From JAWVFK01 sp033856175 (lineage in GTDB: Bacteria > Actinomycetota > Thermoleophilia > Solirubrobacterales > 70-9), in contig JAWVFK010000037.1 of the NCBI GenBank assembly GCA_033856175.1, positions 1-64,000 of the forward strand: a stretch of 64,000 bases of DNA. The letters run 5' to 3'. The notes under the pieces are model-generated. The model did no database searches. It saw nothing but the letters and a program-made list of their open reading frames with translations, and was not told the origin of the DNA. Shown here piece after piece: positions 53,550-63,811 of the stretch (positions are counted from its first letter, which is position 1; every line of letters begins with the position of its first letter). Made by a program: the position numbers and the translations under genes.

Positions 53550-54759
53550 TGCGCTCGGCCTCCCTGCTCAGCGCGGCGGGCAGCGTCCTGACGAAGGTTC
53601 CAAGCGCCTGACGGTAAGCCTGCAGCGAGCTCACCGAGACCCACTCCTCGGGGCCGTGGTGGCCGCCTCCCGTGGGTCCGAACTCGACCGCCGGCACGCC
53701 GACGCGGAGGAAGGAAACGGCGTCGGAGGCGCCATCGCGGCCGACGCTTGTCGGGCCGTCGGCGACGCTGGGCGCGACGGCATCACCGAGAGTTCGCACG
53801 AAAACGGAGTCGCTGCTGACCACGGCGGGAGGGCGTGAGAAGCTCGAAACGATCTCGGTGTCGGCGATCGCCTCGACAAGGCGGCGAATCGCCTGCGGAT
53901 CCTGCTCTGGCAGATAGCGGATGTCGACATCGATGATGCAGGCGTCTGGAACCTTGTTGAGGGCGTCTCCGCCCCAGATCCGGCCGAGGTTGATCGATGG
54001 CCGATCGAAAAGCTCGGAACTCTGACGCGCGAACGGTAGCGATTCGATCCTCCGGAACACGTCCAGCGCCTTCAGCACGGCATTGTCGCCCAGCCACGGC
54101 GTCGCCCCGTGCGCGGCCGTGCCCGAGACCCGCAGCCGCAGCGCCAGCACCCCCTTGGCCTGGACGCCGATGTGGAGGTCGGTCGGCTCGCCGGTGATCG
54201 CGAAGTCGCCGACGAAGCCCTCGTCGACGACGCGGTCGCTGGCGCGGTCCTCGGCCTCCTCTGATTCCTCGTCCGGCACGACCGCCAGCCGCACCCGGAC
54301 CGGATCTAGCCGGCCGTTCTCGGAGCCGGCCGTCGCCGCCGAGTGGATGTCGTGCAGCGCCAGCAGCATCGCCGCCATCGCGCCCTTCATGTCGTAGGCG
54401 CCGCGGCCGATCAACCGATCGCCGTCGAGCCGCGGCTCGAACTGCTCGGCGTGCCCGGGAACGACATCGATATGCCCATGGAGCACGACCGTTGGAGCGT
54501 CTTCAGGCCCAACCTCGGCGAGGATCACCGGCAGCCCGCGCACGTCGAGCTGCCGCGCCACGATCCCCCGCGCCTCCAGCCAGCCATTGACGAATCCCGC
54601 ACAGAGCCGAACCCCCTCGGCGTGCGAGGTGTCATAGCGAATCAGCTGCTCTGTGAGCGCAAGCTCGTCCAAGGGGCCCGGGATTATCGCGGCCCCGGGC
54701 GCCTGGGCGGATTCAACACTGCCTGGGAGCAAAATTGGGATTTTTTGCGCCACTTTCAT
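53539..54759 (-). CDS. M20-family metallopeptidase (ArgE/DapE/carboxypeptidase type)
   Basis: 406 residues. Metal site VLHGHIDVVPGHAEQFEP (His, Asp), RGAYDMKGAMAAMLLAL (Asp), VPDEESEEAEDR (catalytic Glu), FAITGEPTDLHIGVQAKG and the dimerisation region with AAHGATPWLGDNAVLKAL are present. The final metal His is in FGPTGGGHHGPEEWVS. Specific substrate is unclear; acetylornithine, succinyl-diaminopimelate or a dipeptide are all possible. Overlaps LCP by 11 bases and heads the surface operon. The first 30 residues are poorly conserved, so the start may lie downstream. Confidence 0.88.
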   Translation of the reverse strand: MKVAQKIPILLPGSVESAQAPGAAIIPGPLDELALTEQLIRYDTSHAEGVRLCAGFVNGWLEARGIVARQLDVRGLPVILAEVGPEDAPTVVLHGHIDVVPGHAEQFEPRLDGDRLIGRGAYDMKGAMAAMLLALHDIHSAATAGSENGRLDPVRVRLAVVPDEESEEAEDRASDRVVDEGFVGDFAITGEPTDLHIGVQAKGVLALRLRVSGTAAHGATPWLGDNAVLKALDVFRRIESLPFARQSSELFDRPSINLGRIWGGDALNKVPDACIIDVDIRYLPEQDPQAIRRLVEAIADTEIVSSFSRPPAVVSSDSVFVRTLGDAVAPSVADGPTSVGRDGASDAVSFLRVGVPAVEFGPTGGGHHGPEEWVSVSSLQAYRQALGTFVRTLPAALSREAERNAG

Positions 54760-54780
54760 GGTATTTTGAATTCCAACCTA
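54721..54780 (+). promoter_or_regulatory. AT-rich divergent promoter region of the AbrB/PIN module
   Basis: About 50 bases just before the ATG at 54780 are strikingly AT-rich (AAAATTGGGATTTTTTG, GGTATTTTGAATTCCAACC) in GC-rich DNA. TTGAATTCCAA is an imperfect palindrome that could bind the antitoxin. The M20 gene start on the other strand (54759) lies inside, so both promoters may overlap. Confidence 0.5.
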
Positions 54781-55028
54781 TGCGCGTGAAGATTGACAAC
54801 GCCGGCCGCATCGTTCTGCCGAAGAGGTTTCGAGAGGCGCTCAGCCTCCGCGGAGGAGACGCGCTCGATGTCGAGCTGACGAATGGCACCATCGAGTTGC
54901 AGCGACCGCCACGCCAGGTAAAGCTGGTCAAGGGCCGGCACGGCCTCTTGGTCGCCTCTCCGGACAGCGGCATCCCCGCCTCCAGCCTCGACGAGATCCT
55001 CGAGGCAATCGACGAAGCCCGGCCTTGA
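54780..55028 (+). CDS. AbrB/MazE-type antitoxin
   Basis: 82 residues from the ATG at 54780. MRVKIDNAGRIVLPKRFREALSLRGGDALDVELTNGTIEL is the SpoVT/AbrB swapped-hairpin DNA-binding domain. The C-terminal part (PDSGIPASSLDEILEAIDEARP) is likely the toxin-binding tail. The longer reading from 54735 would cover the AT-rich promoter and was rejected. Its stop overlaps the TTG start of the PIN toxin. Confidence 0.9.
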   Translation: MRVKIDNAGRIVLPKRFREALSLRGGDALDVELTNGTIELQRPPRQVKLVKGRHGLLVASPDSGIPASSLDEILEAIDEARP

Positions 55029-55438
55029 TCGCGCCCGACACGTCGGTCCTGGTCGCCGGCTTCGACGAGCATCACCCCCACTTCGACATCGCAGCCCAGG
55101 CCCTGTCACAGGTCGCCCGCGATGGACGGCTCATAACGCAAACGATCGCCGAGCTCTATTCGACGCTGACGATCACCTCGGGCCTTTTTAACGTCGACCC
55201 TTCCGTGGCCCTCGAGTACACGATGCAGTTCTGCCAACGAGAGCCCGTTGGACTGCCCCCTGCTGGATACAGGCAAGCATGCGAAGCGCTCGCAGCAAAT
55301 TCAATTCGAGGCCGCGCGATCTACGACGGCCTGATCGCGCTCGCTGCCAAGCATGCCGACCTGGTCTTGCTCTCGCTCGACCGCCGCGCCCGTCCGGTCT
55401 ACGAAGCCTGCGGCGCCCGCTTCGAGATCCTCATCTGA
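55025..55438 (+). CDS. VapC-like PIN-domain toxin
   Basis: 137 residues with a TTG start overlapping the antitoxin stop (TTGA). IAPDTSVLVAGFDEHHPHF gives the first acidic residue; TQTIAELYSTLT, SIRGRAIYDGLIALAAKHADLVLLSLDRRA hold the others. PIN ribonuclease toxin family; the target RNA is unknown. Together with the AbrB protein it forms a compact TA operon inserted between two minus-strand operons. Confidence 0.9.
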   Translation: MIAPDTSVLVAGFDEHHPHFDIAAQALSQVARDGRLITQTIAELYSTLTITSGLFNVDPSVALEYTMQFCQREPVGLPPAGYRQACEALAANSIRGRAIYDGLIALAAKHADLVLLSLDRRARPVYEACGARFEILI

Positions 55439-56368
55439 TCAGTACGGAGCGTCCCCGAAGCTGTGGGTCGCCACGATGATCAGCTTGATCGGGTCCTCGC
55501 CGAAGTAGAGGTACCGGTCCGGGCCGAGCTTGACCTCGCATCGGGCCTTGCTGATGAACTTGCCGATTCGGCGGTCCGGCCAGCATCGAGCGCCGTAGGT
55601 CTTTCTTGCCCGACCCAACCGATCGCCGATCTTCACCCCCCGCGACGTTCTCCCGCCGCGCCCATAAACCGCTATTCGCACCACCTTCATGTGCTCGAAG
55701 TCAAAACGAGCGTCGCGATACTTCAGCTCGCTGTCGCCCTTCCAGCTCGGGTCATAGAAGGGCTCATTCTCTTCGTTCATCACGGGGGTGCGCAATGTCA
55801 GGAGAGGCCAGCCATGCTTGCGCTTGACCGCCTCGCGGGGATAGCCGATCGGGATTCCCGCGTAGCTTCCCGGCAGCTCGAGAATTGGTCCCTGGGCGGG
55901 CCTGGTAGCGATCGGCTTCGCATGGTGTCGATCGGAGGACAGGTCGCCGGCGGGGGCCAGCAACACGATCGTGAGCAGGGCCTCGCAACTGCAGATGGCG
56001 ACCCAGGCGCGGTTCATCGGCGGCAGGCTGACGAGCTTGCTGAGGCCGACTCCACCCCAGATGCAAAGCGCGGCACCAAGTCCGGCGGCGATCGTGGAGA
56101 AGAGCACCAGATATAGCTCGCCACTATCACTCGACAGCTCGACGAGCTGGACCCCGACCCAGATCAGCGGCAGCAGGGCCATTCGGGCGCGGCCTACGGC
56201 AAATCCAAGACCGACGCTGTATGCCGCGGTCATCCACATCTGGGTGTCTTCGCTTCCGGCCACCCGACCGGCCGTCATCACGGCGATGATCCAGATGGCG
56301 GTCAGGGCAAGAGGCCACAAGGCCAATGTGAGTGCGGAGCCTCGGGATCGAGGGCCAGGCTCGCTCAC
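55439..56368 (-). CDS. Four-TM membrane protein of unknown function with a paralogue next door
   Basis: 309 residues. Hydrophobic segments about 12-32, 48-64, 66-105 and 115-145, then an extracytoplasmic C-terminal domain: ELPGSYAGIPIGYPREAVKRKHGWPLL...RIAVYGRGGRTSRGVKIGDRLGRARKTYGARCWPD...ARCEVKLGPDRYLYFGEDPIKLIIVATHSFG. The same domain ends the adjacent 195-residue protein. Two Cys at matching places suggest a disulfide. Family not recognised. ATG overlaps the paralogue stop (ATGA). Confidence 0.65.
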   Translation of the reverse strand: MSEPGPRSRGSALTLALWPLALTAIWIIAVMTAGRVAGSEDTQMWMTAAYSVGLGFAVGRARMALLPLIWVGVQLVELSSDSGELYLVLFSTIAAGLGAALCIWGGVGLSKLVSLPPMNRAWVAICSCEALLTIVLLAPAGDLSSDRHHAKPIATRPAQGPILELPGSYAGIPIGYPREAVKRKHGWPLLTLRTPVMNEENEPFYDPSWKGDSELKYRDARFDFEHMKVVRIAVYGRGGRTSRGVKIGDRLGRARKTYGARCWPDRRIGKFISKARCEVKLGPDRYLYFGEDPIKLIIVATHSFGDAPY

Positions 56369-56952
56369 GAAGGCCCATACGTCAGGACGATGAGTCTGAT
56401 CGGGTCATCGCCGAAGTACACGTAGCGATAGGGAGCTACCTGGACCTCGCAATCGGCGCTATGAAAGAACTCGCCGCCGTGAGTTCCTGCCGACTCGCAG
56501 CTGGCACGCGGGTAGCGCTGCCGCACCAGGTCCAGCGAGTCGCCGACCGCAATCCCCCGAGAGGTTCGAGCGCCGGCGCCGTAGACAAGGATGCTGGCGA
56601 CCCGGCCATGGCGCTGCGTCATCTCAGCATCGGGGTAGACGTCATCCTTCGGTGTGTCTGCGGGGAGCCTCCCGGGGAAGCTCTCCTGATCGATTACCGG
56701 GCTCTCGGCGACCGGCAGACGATCGCGAAAGCGCCGCCGTGCCTGCGCGATCGGCTCTCGCAGACGAACGCCGGCATAGCTACCGTCGATCTCGTTGATC
56801 GGGCCACGCGCCGGATGGACAGGGAACAGGTGCCGATCCGACCGCTTCGCCCCACCATCTGCCTGGGGCCAAGCGATAAGGATCACCACGAAGAGGACGA
56901 CGGCAACCAGGGCCAGGGGCCATCCGGTGACTCGGTCGATTCGCATGGCCAA
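56365..56952 (-). CDS. Single-TM paralogue of the neighbouring membrane protein
   Basis: 195 residues. One TM anchor (about 8-27, TGWPLALVAVVLFVVILIAWP) then the shared domain: EIDGSYAGVRLREPIAQARRRFRDRLP...SILVYGAGARTSRGIAVGDSLDLVRQRYPRASCES...SADCEVQVAPYRYVYFGDDPIRLIVLTYGPS. The RTSRG-VGD-L and YVYFGDDPI-LI blocks and both Cys match the 309-residue protein, so the pair arose by duplication or domain sharing. No known function. Confidence 0.65.
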   Translation of the reverse strand: MAMRIDRVTGWPLALVAVVLFVVILIAWPQADGGAKRSDRHLFPVHPARGPINEIDGSYAGVRLREPIAQARRRFRDRLPVAESPVIDQESFPGRLPADTPKDDVYPDAEMTQRHGRVASILVYGAGARTSRGIAVGDSLDLVRQRYPRASCESAGTHGGEFFHSADCEVQVAPYRYVYFGDDPIRLIVLTYGPS

Positions 56953-57016
56953 TCAGTACCCCCGCCCGTCGGCAGGGTTCCACGCCGTCCACGGCGCGGG
57001 GCGAATCAGGGAGCGG

Positions 57017-57433
57017 CTACTGGCCTTCGGCCAGCTCGAGGAACTTCTCGGCGCGGTCCTTGTCGCGGGCGGCGATGTCGGCGGCGGCGCTGCCCTCGTC
57101 TGCTTCGGCGAGGCGCTGCTCGGCGTCAGCGAGCTTTGTTTTGAGGTCGGCGGTGTCGAGCTGGTCCGGCGGGATGGCCTCCTGGACCAGGGCGACGGCG
57201 CGGTTGGCGAAGACCTCCAGCCAACCCTCGCCCTGGGCGTAGCGGCGTACCTCGCCATCGGAGATGTGGAGGCGCAGCTCGGTCGGGCGCAGGCGCGCCA
57301 TCAGCGGCGCGTGGTTGGCGAGGATTCCGACCTCGCCGACCGCCGTTCGGGTCGAGAGCTGCTCCAGCTCACCCGAGAAGACCTCCCCCTCGGGCGTCAG
57401 CACGCGAGCCTCGAACTTCGGGTGGTCGGCCAT
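57017..57433 (-). CDS. atpC: ATP synthase F1 subunit epsilon
   Basis: 138 residues. FEARVLTPEGEVFSGELEQLSTRTAVGEVGILANHAPLMARLRPTELRLHISDGEVRRYAQGEGWLEVFANRAVALVQEAI is the beta-sandwich domain; the C-terminal helices (KLADAEQRLAEADEGSAAADIAARDKDRAEKFLELAEG) are present. Epsilon inhibits ATP hydrolysis and couples rotor to gamma. Last gene of the atp operon, 9 bases after atpD. Confidence 0.95.
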   Translation of the reverse strand: MADHPKFEARVLTPEGEVFSGELEQLSTRTAVGEVGILANHAPLMARLRPTELRLHISDGEVRRYAQGEGWLEVFANRAVALVQEAIPPDQLDTADLKTKLADAEQRLAEADEGSAAADIAARDKDRAEKFLELAEGQ

Positions 57434-57442
57434 CGGGGTCGG

Positions 57443-58864
57443 CTACTCGCCGCCTGAGCGCGATTCCTCGAGCACCTGGTCGATCGTGCCCTTCATGTAG
57501 AAGGCGCGCTCGGGGATCTCGTCGTGCTTGCCCTCGACGATCTCGGTGAAGCCGCGGACGGTCTCCTCGACCGGCACGTACTCGCCGTCGCGGCCCGTGA
57601 ACTGGGAGGCGACGAAGAACGGCTGCGAGAGGAAGCGCTCGATCTTGCGGGCACGGCTCACCGTCAGCTTGTCCTCCTCTGCGAGCTCGTCGATGCCGAG
57701 GATGGCGATGATGTCCTGGAGCTCCTTGTAGCGCTGCAGGACCTCCTGGACACGGGTCGCCGTGCGGTAGTGCTCCTCGCCGAGGATGTCCGGCTTGAGG
57801 ATCGTCGACGTCGAGTCGAGCGGGTCGACGGCGGGGTAGATCCCCTTCTCCGAGATCGCTCGCGAGAGCACCGTCGTCGCGTTGAGGTGGGCGAACACCG
57901 ATGCCGGCGCCGGGTCGGTGAGGTCGTCGGCAGGCACGTAGATCGCCTGAACCGAGGTCACCGAGCCCGTCGTCGTCGAGGTGATCCGCTCCTGCAGCTC
58001 ACCCATCTCCGTCTCCAGCGTTGGCTGGTAGCCGACCGCCGAGGGCATCCGGCCAAGCAGCGCCGAGACCTCGGAGCCCGCCTGGACGAAGCGGAAGATG
58101 TTGTCGATGAACAGCAGCACGTCCTGGCCGCCGGCCTCGCGGAAGTACTCGGCCATCGTCAGGCCCGAGAGCGCGACGCGCAGGCGGGCGCCCGGCGGCT
58201 CATTCATCTGGCCGAAGACCATCATCGTCTTGTCGATGACGCCGGACTCCTGCATCTCGAGATAGAGCTGATTGCCCTCGCGGGTCCGCTCGCCGACGCC
58301 GCAGAAGGCCGAGAGGCCGCCGTGCTTGGTCGCGATGTTGTTGATCAGCTCCATGATGATCACGGTCTTGCCGACGCCGGCGCCGCCGAAGAGGCCAACC
58401 TTGCCGCCCTTGGCGTACGGGGCTAGGAGGTCGACGACCTTGATCCCGGTCTCGAGGATCTCCTGGGTCGGTGTCAGGTCCGCGACCTTGGGGGCGTGGC
58501 GGTGGATCGGCCAGCGCTCATCGCCGGTGACCGGTGGGCCCTCGTCGATCGGCTCGCCGAGCAGGTTGAAGATGCGACCGAGCGTCTCCTTGCCGACCGG
58601 GACCGTGATCGGTCCGCCGGTGTCGACGATCTGATCGCCACGGCGCAGGCCGTCGGTCGCGTCCATGGCGACCGTCCGCACGCGGTCGTCGCCGAGGTGC
58701 TGCTGGACCTCGCAGACGAGGTCGAGCGGCTCGCGGCCGTCGGTGTCGGGCACCGTGATCTTCAACGCCGAGTGGATCTCGGGCAGATGCTCCGAGAAGA
58801 CGGCGTCGACGACGACGCCCATTACCTGCTCGACCGTTCCTACATTTCCATTCTGCTCAGCCAT
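57443..58864 (-). CDS. atpD: ATP synthase F1 subunit beta
   Basis: 473 residues, the catalytic subunit. P-loop GLFGGAGVGKTVIIMELINN, GERTREGNQLYLEM (catalytic Glu), VLLFIDNIFRFVQAGSEVSALLGRMPSAVGYQPTL and the DELSEED equivalent (GIDELAEEDKLTVSRARKIERFLSQPFF) are intact. Preceded by atpG after 30 bases. The linker contains a repeated TTATCCGAGCGCTTCCGCG segment near 58875-58912. Confidence 0.98.
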   Translation of the reverse strand: MAEQNGNVGTVEQVMGVVVDAVFSEHLPEIHSALKITVPDTDGREPLDLVCEVQQHLGDDRVRTVAMDATDGLRRGDQIVDTGGPITVPVGKETLGRIFNLLGEPIDEGPPVTGDERWPIHRHAPKVADLTPTQEILETGIKVVDLLAPYAKGGKVGLFGGAGVGKTVIIMELINNIATKHGGLSAFCGVGERTREGNQLYLEMQESGVIDKTMMVFGQMNEPPGARLRVALSGLTMAEYFREAGGQDVLLFIDNIFRFVQAGSEVSALLGRMPSAVGYQPTLETEMGELQERITSTTTGSVTSVQAIYVPADDLTDPAPASVFAHLNATTVLSRAISEKGIYPAVDPLDSTSTILKPDILGEEHYRTATRVQEVLQRYKELQDIIAILGIDELAEEDKLTVSRARKIERFLSQPFFVASQFTGRDGEYVPVEETVRGFTEIVEGKHDEIPERAFYMKGTIDQVLEESRSGGE

Positions 58865-58894
58865 CTATCTCCTTATCCGAGCGCTTCCGCGTCT

Positions 58895-59815
58895 TTATCC
58901 GAGCGCTTCCGCGCCTGCAACGACTTCCAAGATCTCCTGGGTTATCTCCGCCTGACGCGCCCGGTTCATCTCCAGGGTCAGGTCGCCCATCATCTCCTGC
59001 GCGTTCTCGGCCGCGCTGCGCATCGCCGTCATCCGGGCGCCGTGCTCCGAGGCGGCCGACTCCAGCAGGCCGCGGTAGATCGAGATGTTCACGTACTCCG
59101 GGACCAGCTCCGCCATCAGCTCCTCGGGGTCGGGCTCGAAGACCCAGAGCGCCCGGTCGTGGGCCGCGGCCAGCTCCGGGTCGGCCGGCTCCTCGGGCTC
59201 GGGGAGCCCCTCGCCGTAGACCTCGGCCTCCTGGACCGGCAGCAGCGTCTGGCGACGCACGTACTGGGTCAGCGGTGAGACGTAGCGGTTGTAGATCACC
59301 TCGACGCGATCGACCTCGCCGTCGATGAAGGCGCTGACGAGGTCGTTGGAGATCTCGCGGGCGTTGGCGAAGCCGGGGCGGTCGGTGAAGCCGACGTAGG
59401 AGTCGCGGACGGGCTCACCGCGGAACTGCAGCGATGAGGAGCCGCGGCGGCCGACGACGGCGAAGCTGGTGTCGGTGCCCTCGGCCTCGAGCTCACGGCG
59501 GAGCTGGGCGCCGGCGCGGATGATCTGGGTGTTGAACGAGCCGGCGAGGCCGCGGTCGCCGGTGATCAGCAGGACGGCGGCGTTCTTGGTCTGCTCGCGC
59601 TCCTCGAGGATCGGCATCCGCGGCAGCGTGCCGCCGAGCGACTCGGCGACCTTGCGGGTCATCTTGCGCAGCGCCTGGGCGTAGGGGCGCAGGTGGTCGA
59701 TCCGCTGCTCGGCCCGGCGCAGTCGCGCCGCGGCGACCATCTCCATCGCGCGCGTGATCTTGTGAATGTTCTTCACCGAGTTGATGCGCGTCTTGACTTC
59801 CTTCTGAGAGGCCAT
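58895..59815 (-). CDS. atpG: ATP synthase F1 subunit gamma
   Basis: 306 residues, the central rotor shaft. Start MASQKEVKTRINSVKNIHKITRAMEMVAAARLRRAEQ and end HGARMTAMRSAAENAQEMMGDLTLEMNRARQAEITQEILEVVAGA form the long coiled coil; ITGDRGLAGSFNTQIIR is the conserved central strand. The 20-residue acidic insertion EVYGEGLPEPEEPADPELAA is variable among homologues. Confidence 0.97.
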   Translation of the reverse strand: MASQKEVKTRINSVKNIHKITRAMEMVAAARLRRAEQRIDHLRPYAQALRKMTRKVAESLGGTLPRMPILEEREQTKNAAVLLITGDRGLAGSFNTQIIRAGAQLRRELEAEGTDTSFAVVGRRGSSSLQFRGEPVRDSYVGFTDRPGFANAREISNDLVSAFIDGEVDRVEVIYNRYVSPLTQYVRRQTLLPVQEAEVYGEGLPEPEEPADPELAAAHDRALWVFEPDPEELMAELVPEYVNISIYRGLLESAASEHGARMTAMRSAAENAQEMMGDLTLEMNRARQAEITQEILEVVAGAEALG

Positions 59816-59830
59816 GCGAGATACCGGTTG

Positions 59831-61495
<1,665 letters not shown>

Positions 61496-61510
61496 TTGGT
61501 TCTGGCTCCT

Positions 61511-62044
61511 TTATGCCGCGGTCGCGACGTGCTTTCGAAGTTGTTCGAGGCGATTGCGGACGCTGGCGTCCAAGACCATGTTGCCGACCTGCAGGACAAG
61601 CCCGCCGAGGATCTCCTCGTCGATCGCGCTGGTCAGCTCGACCTTGCGGTCGGTCTGCTTCTCGATCTGAGCACCGATCTGATCGACGACCTTCGAGTCG
61701 AGCTCGACGGCGCTGGTCACGGTGACGTCGAGCATCCTGTTCTCCTCGGCCCAGAGCGCCTCGAAGCGCTGGCGGATGCGGAAGATCGCCGGCATCCGGT
61801 GCTTCTCGGCCAGCAGCTCGAGGAAGTTGACGAGCTCGGGCTCGGCGCCGGAGATCGAGCGGGCCAGGCCGTCGCGCTTCTCCTCCGAGGAGAAGTAGGG
61901 GCTGAAGAAGAAGGCCGCGAGGTCGCGGTTCTCGTTCAGCGCCTCGGCGAACTGGATCAGCTGATCGCGGATCGCGTCGAGCTTGCCGGAGTTGCGGGCG
62001 GCGTCGAACAGCGCCTCTGCGTATACGCGGGCGACCTCCTCCAT
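61511..62044 (-). CDS. atpH: ATP synthase F1 subunit delta
   Basis: 177 residues. VYAEALFDAARNSGKLDAIRDQLIQFAEALNENRDLAAFFFSPYFSSEEKRDGLARSISG and the C-terminal TVTSAVELDSKVVDQIGAQIEKQTDRKVELTSAIDEEILGGLVLQVGNMVLDASVRNRLEQL mark OSCP/delta. It links the b stalk to alpha3beta3. The ATG overlaps the atpF stop as TGATG. It is the normal length, not the b-delta fusion of mycobacteria. Confidence 0.95.
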   Translation of the reverse strand: MEEVARVYAEALFDAARNSGKLDAIRDQLIQFAEALNENRDLAAFFFSPYFSSEEKRDGLARSISGAEPELVNFLELLAEKHRMPAIFRIRQRFEALWAEENRMLDVTVTSAVELDSKVVDQIGAQIEKQTDRKVELTSAIDEEILGGLVLQVGNMVLDASVRNRLEQLRKHVATAA

Positions 62045-62616
62045 CAGCTGCCGTTCTCCCCCGCCAGGGCCGAGAAGTCGACTTCCTTCAGCGCTTCCTC
62101 GATCAGCCGCTTGTGATCGGCCGAGTCGAGGCTCTTGCGGGTGACCTTCTCGGTGGCGAGCAGCGTCAGGTCGGCGACCTCGTTGCGGATCTTCTCCAGC
62201 GAGCGCCGGGTCTCGGCCTCGATGTCGCGCTTGGCAGCGTCAACCAGCTCCTCGCGCTTGGACTTGCCCTCGGCGCTCGCCTCGGCCTTCGCCGTCTCAG
62301 CGGCCTTGCGGGCGCGGTCGACGATCTCGTCGGCCTGCTCGCGGGCCTCCTTGAGGCGCTGGCGGTACTCGCTCAGCAGCTCGTCGGCCTCCTTGCGCTG
62401 GCGCTCGGCGGACTCGATCGACTCGCGGATCGCGTTGGCACGCTTGTCGAGCGCATCGGCGATGCGCGGGTAGGCGACCTTGCTCAGCACCCACATCGTG
62501 AACAGGAACAGCACCAGGGTCCAGACCATCAGCCCGAGACCGGGCGAGACCAGGAAGCTGCCGCCGCCCTTTTCGGCGGCGAGAACCAGCGCGCTAGTTG
62601 TGCTCAGTGCCTCCAA
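62044..62616 (-). CDS. atpF: ATP synthase F0 subunit b
   Basis: 190 residues. One N-terminal TM helix (about 25-48, SPGLGLMVWTLVLFLFTMWVLS) and then a long charged coiled coil (ADALDKRANAIRESIESAERQRKEADELLSEYRQRLKEAREQADEIVDRARKAAETAKAEASAEGKSKREEL) ending in EVADLTLLATEKVTRKSLDSADHKRLIEEAL, the delta-binding part. Forms the peripheral stalk. Confidence 0.96.
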   Translation of the reverse strand: MEALSTTSALVLAAEKGGGSFLVSPGLGLMVWTLVLFLFTMWVLSKVAYPRIADALDKRANAIRESIESAERQRKEADELLSEYRQRLKEAREQADEIVDRARKAAETAKAEASAEGKSKREELVDAAKRDIEAETRRSLEKIRNEVADLTLLATEKVTRKSLDSADHKRLIEEALKEVDFSALAGENGS

Positions 62617-62622
62617 GGCGGC

Positions 62623-62883
62623 CTAGAGGAAGAAGGCGATCAGGCCGAAAATGAAGGTGTAGAAGGCGACGGCCTCGGTCAGAGCGAATCCGAGCCAGCG
62701 GATGCTCTGGAGCTCGTCCTTCATCTCGGGCTGGCGGGCGACCGACTCGATCTCCTTGCCGAAGATGAAGCCGATGCCGATGCCGGCTCCGATTGAGCCG
62801 AGTCCGGCGCCCACGCCCAGCGCGATCGCCTTTCCGGCCTTTGTGATGCCGTCATCTGTAATGGCGGCTGTCAGCAGATCCAT
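62623..62883 (-). CDS. atpE: ATP synthase F0 subunit c
   Basis: 86 residues, two TM helices. The glycine-rich GAGLGSIGAGIGIGFIFGK of helix 1, the polar loop ESVARQPEMKDEL, and the ion-carrying Glu in GFALTEAVAFYTF of helix 2 are present. The Gln of Na+-type c subunits is replaced by Ile (GAGIGIGF) and the EST motif by EAV, so a proton-coupled ring is expected. Confidence 0.97.
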   Translation of the reverse strand: MDLLTAAITDDGITKAGKAIALGVGAGLGSIGAGIGIGFIFGKEIESVARQPEMKDELQSIRWLGFALTEAVAFYTFIFGLIAFFL

Positions 62884-62902
62884 GTGTTGGTGCTCCTTTT
62901 TC

Positions 62903-63811
62903 CTAGTGGGTTGCGGCGGTTGCGCCGTTGAGGTAGATCGCGGTCAGCGTCGAGAAGATAAAGGCCTGCAGGGTGGCGACGAGGCCCACCTCGAAGATGA
63001 AGAAGGCGAAGGCCATTGGGAAGGTCAGCGCGCCGAGCGCCGCCAGGCCGAGCAGAACAGCGAGGCCGCCGCCCATGAAGAGCAGCAGCAGGTGGCCGGC
63101 GAGGATGTTGGCGAAGAGCCGCACCGAGAGCGAGATCAGGCGGACGAAGTGGGAGATGACCTCGATCACGAAGATCGCCGCCTTGCCGACCGGGTTCATG
63201 CTCTCGAGGCCGGGCGGCAGCCAGCTGGCGAGGTAGCCGATCGGCCCCTTGGCCCGCACGCCCTCGACGTGGTAGGAGACCCAGACGACGAGCGTCAGCA
63301 CCAGGGGAATTGAGATGTTGGCGGTCGCCGCGTAGAGCGCGAGCGAGGGGATGGCGAGGCCGAAGATGTGGACCTGATGCTCGGTATTGGTCGGCAGCGG
63401 CAGGAAGCCGATCATGTTCGAGAACCAGATGAAGAAGAAGAGCCCGGCGATGAAGGGGAACCAGCGCGTCGCCATCTTCTGGTCGAGGTTGGCGCCGGCG
63501 ATGTTGTTGCGGGTGAGGTCGTAGGCGAGCTCGACGACCGTCTGGACGCGGTTTGGCTCACGCTGCATGCGGCGCGAGATCCAGACCATCGTCACGATCG
63601 TCAGGACGCTGGCGAGGACGAGGTAGAGGACGGCCTTGTTGAGGCTGAGGTCGAGCGGGCCGAGGTGGAGACTGACCCAGGGGTCGAGCTTGAACTCATT
63701 CTGCGGCTTGAAGGCGTCGTTCTTGCCGCCGTTGCCGGCGAGGACGCCGAGCAGGGCGGCGATCCCGAACCAGACGCCGAAGCCGATCAGGACCTTGGTG
63801 CGCGTCTTCAC
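62903..63811 (-). CDS. atpB: ATP synthase F0 subunit a
   Basis: 302 residues, about six TM helices. The essential stator Arg lies in ISLSVRLFANILAGHLLLLFMGGG, with the upstream FIAGLFFFIWFSNMIGFLPLPTNTEH and downstream FEVGLVATLQAFIFSTLTAIYLNGA. A GTG start at 63811 overlaps the stop of the upstream gene (GTGA). Confidence 0.96.
   Translation of the reverse strand: MKTRTKVLIGFGVWFGIAALLGVLAGNGGKNDAFKPQNEFKLDPWVSLHLGPLDLSLNKAVLYLVLASVLTIVTMVWISRRMQREPNRVQTVVELAYDLTRNNIAGANLDQKMATRWFPFIAGLFFFIWFSNMIGFLPLPTNTEHQVHIFGLAIPSLALYAATANISIPLVLTLVVWVSYHVEGVRAKGPIGYLASWLPPGLESMNPVGKAAIFVIEVISHFVRLISLSVRLFANILAGHLLLLFMGGGLAVLLGLAALGALTFPMAFAFFIFEVGLVATLQAFIFSTLTAIYLNGATAATH

Noticed and set aside
58870..58915. 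Short duplicated segment between atpG and atpD as a mobile element or terminator
   Set aside because: It is a simple tandem copy of about 21 bases around TTATCCGAGCGCTTCCGCG with no hairpin or mobile features; it probably arose by slippage.
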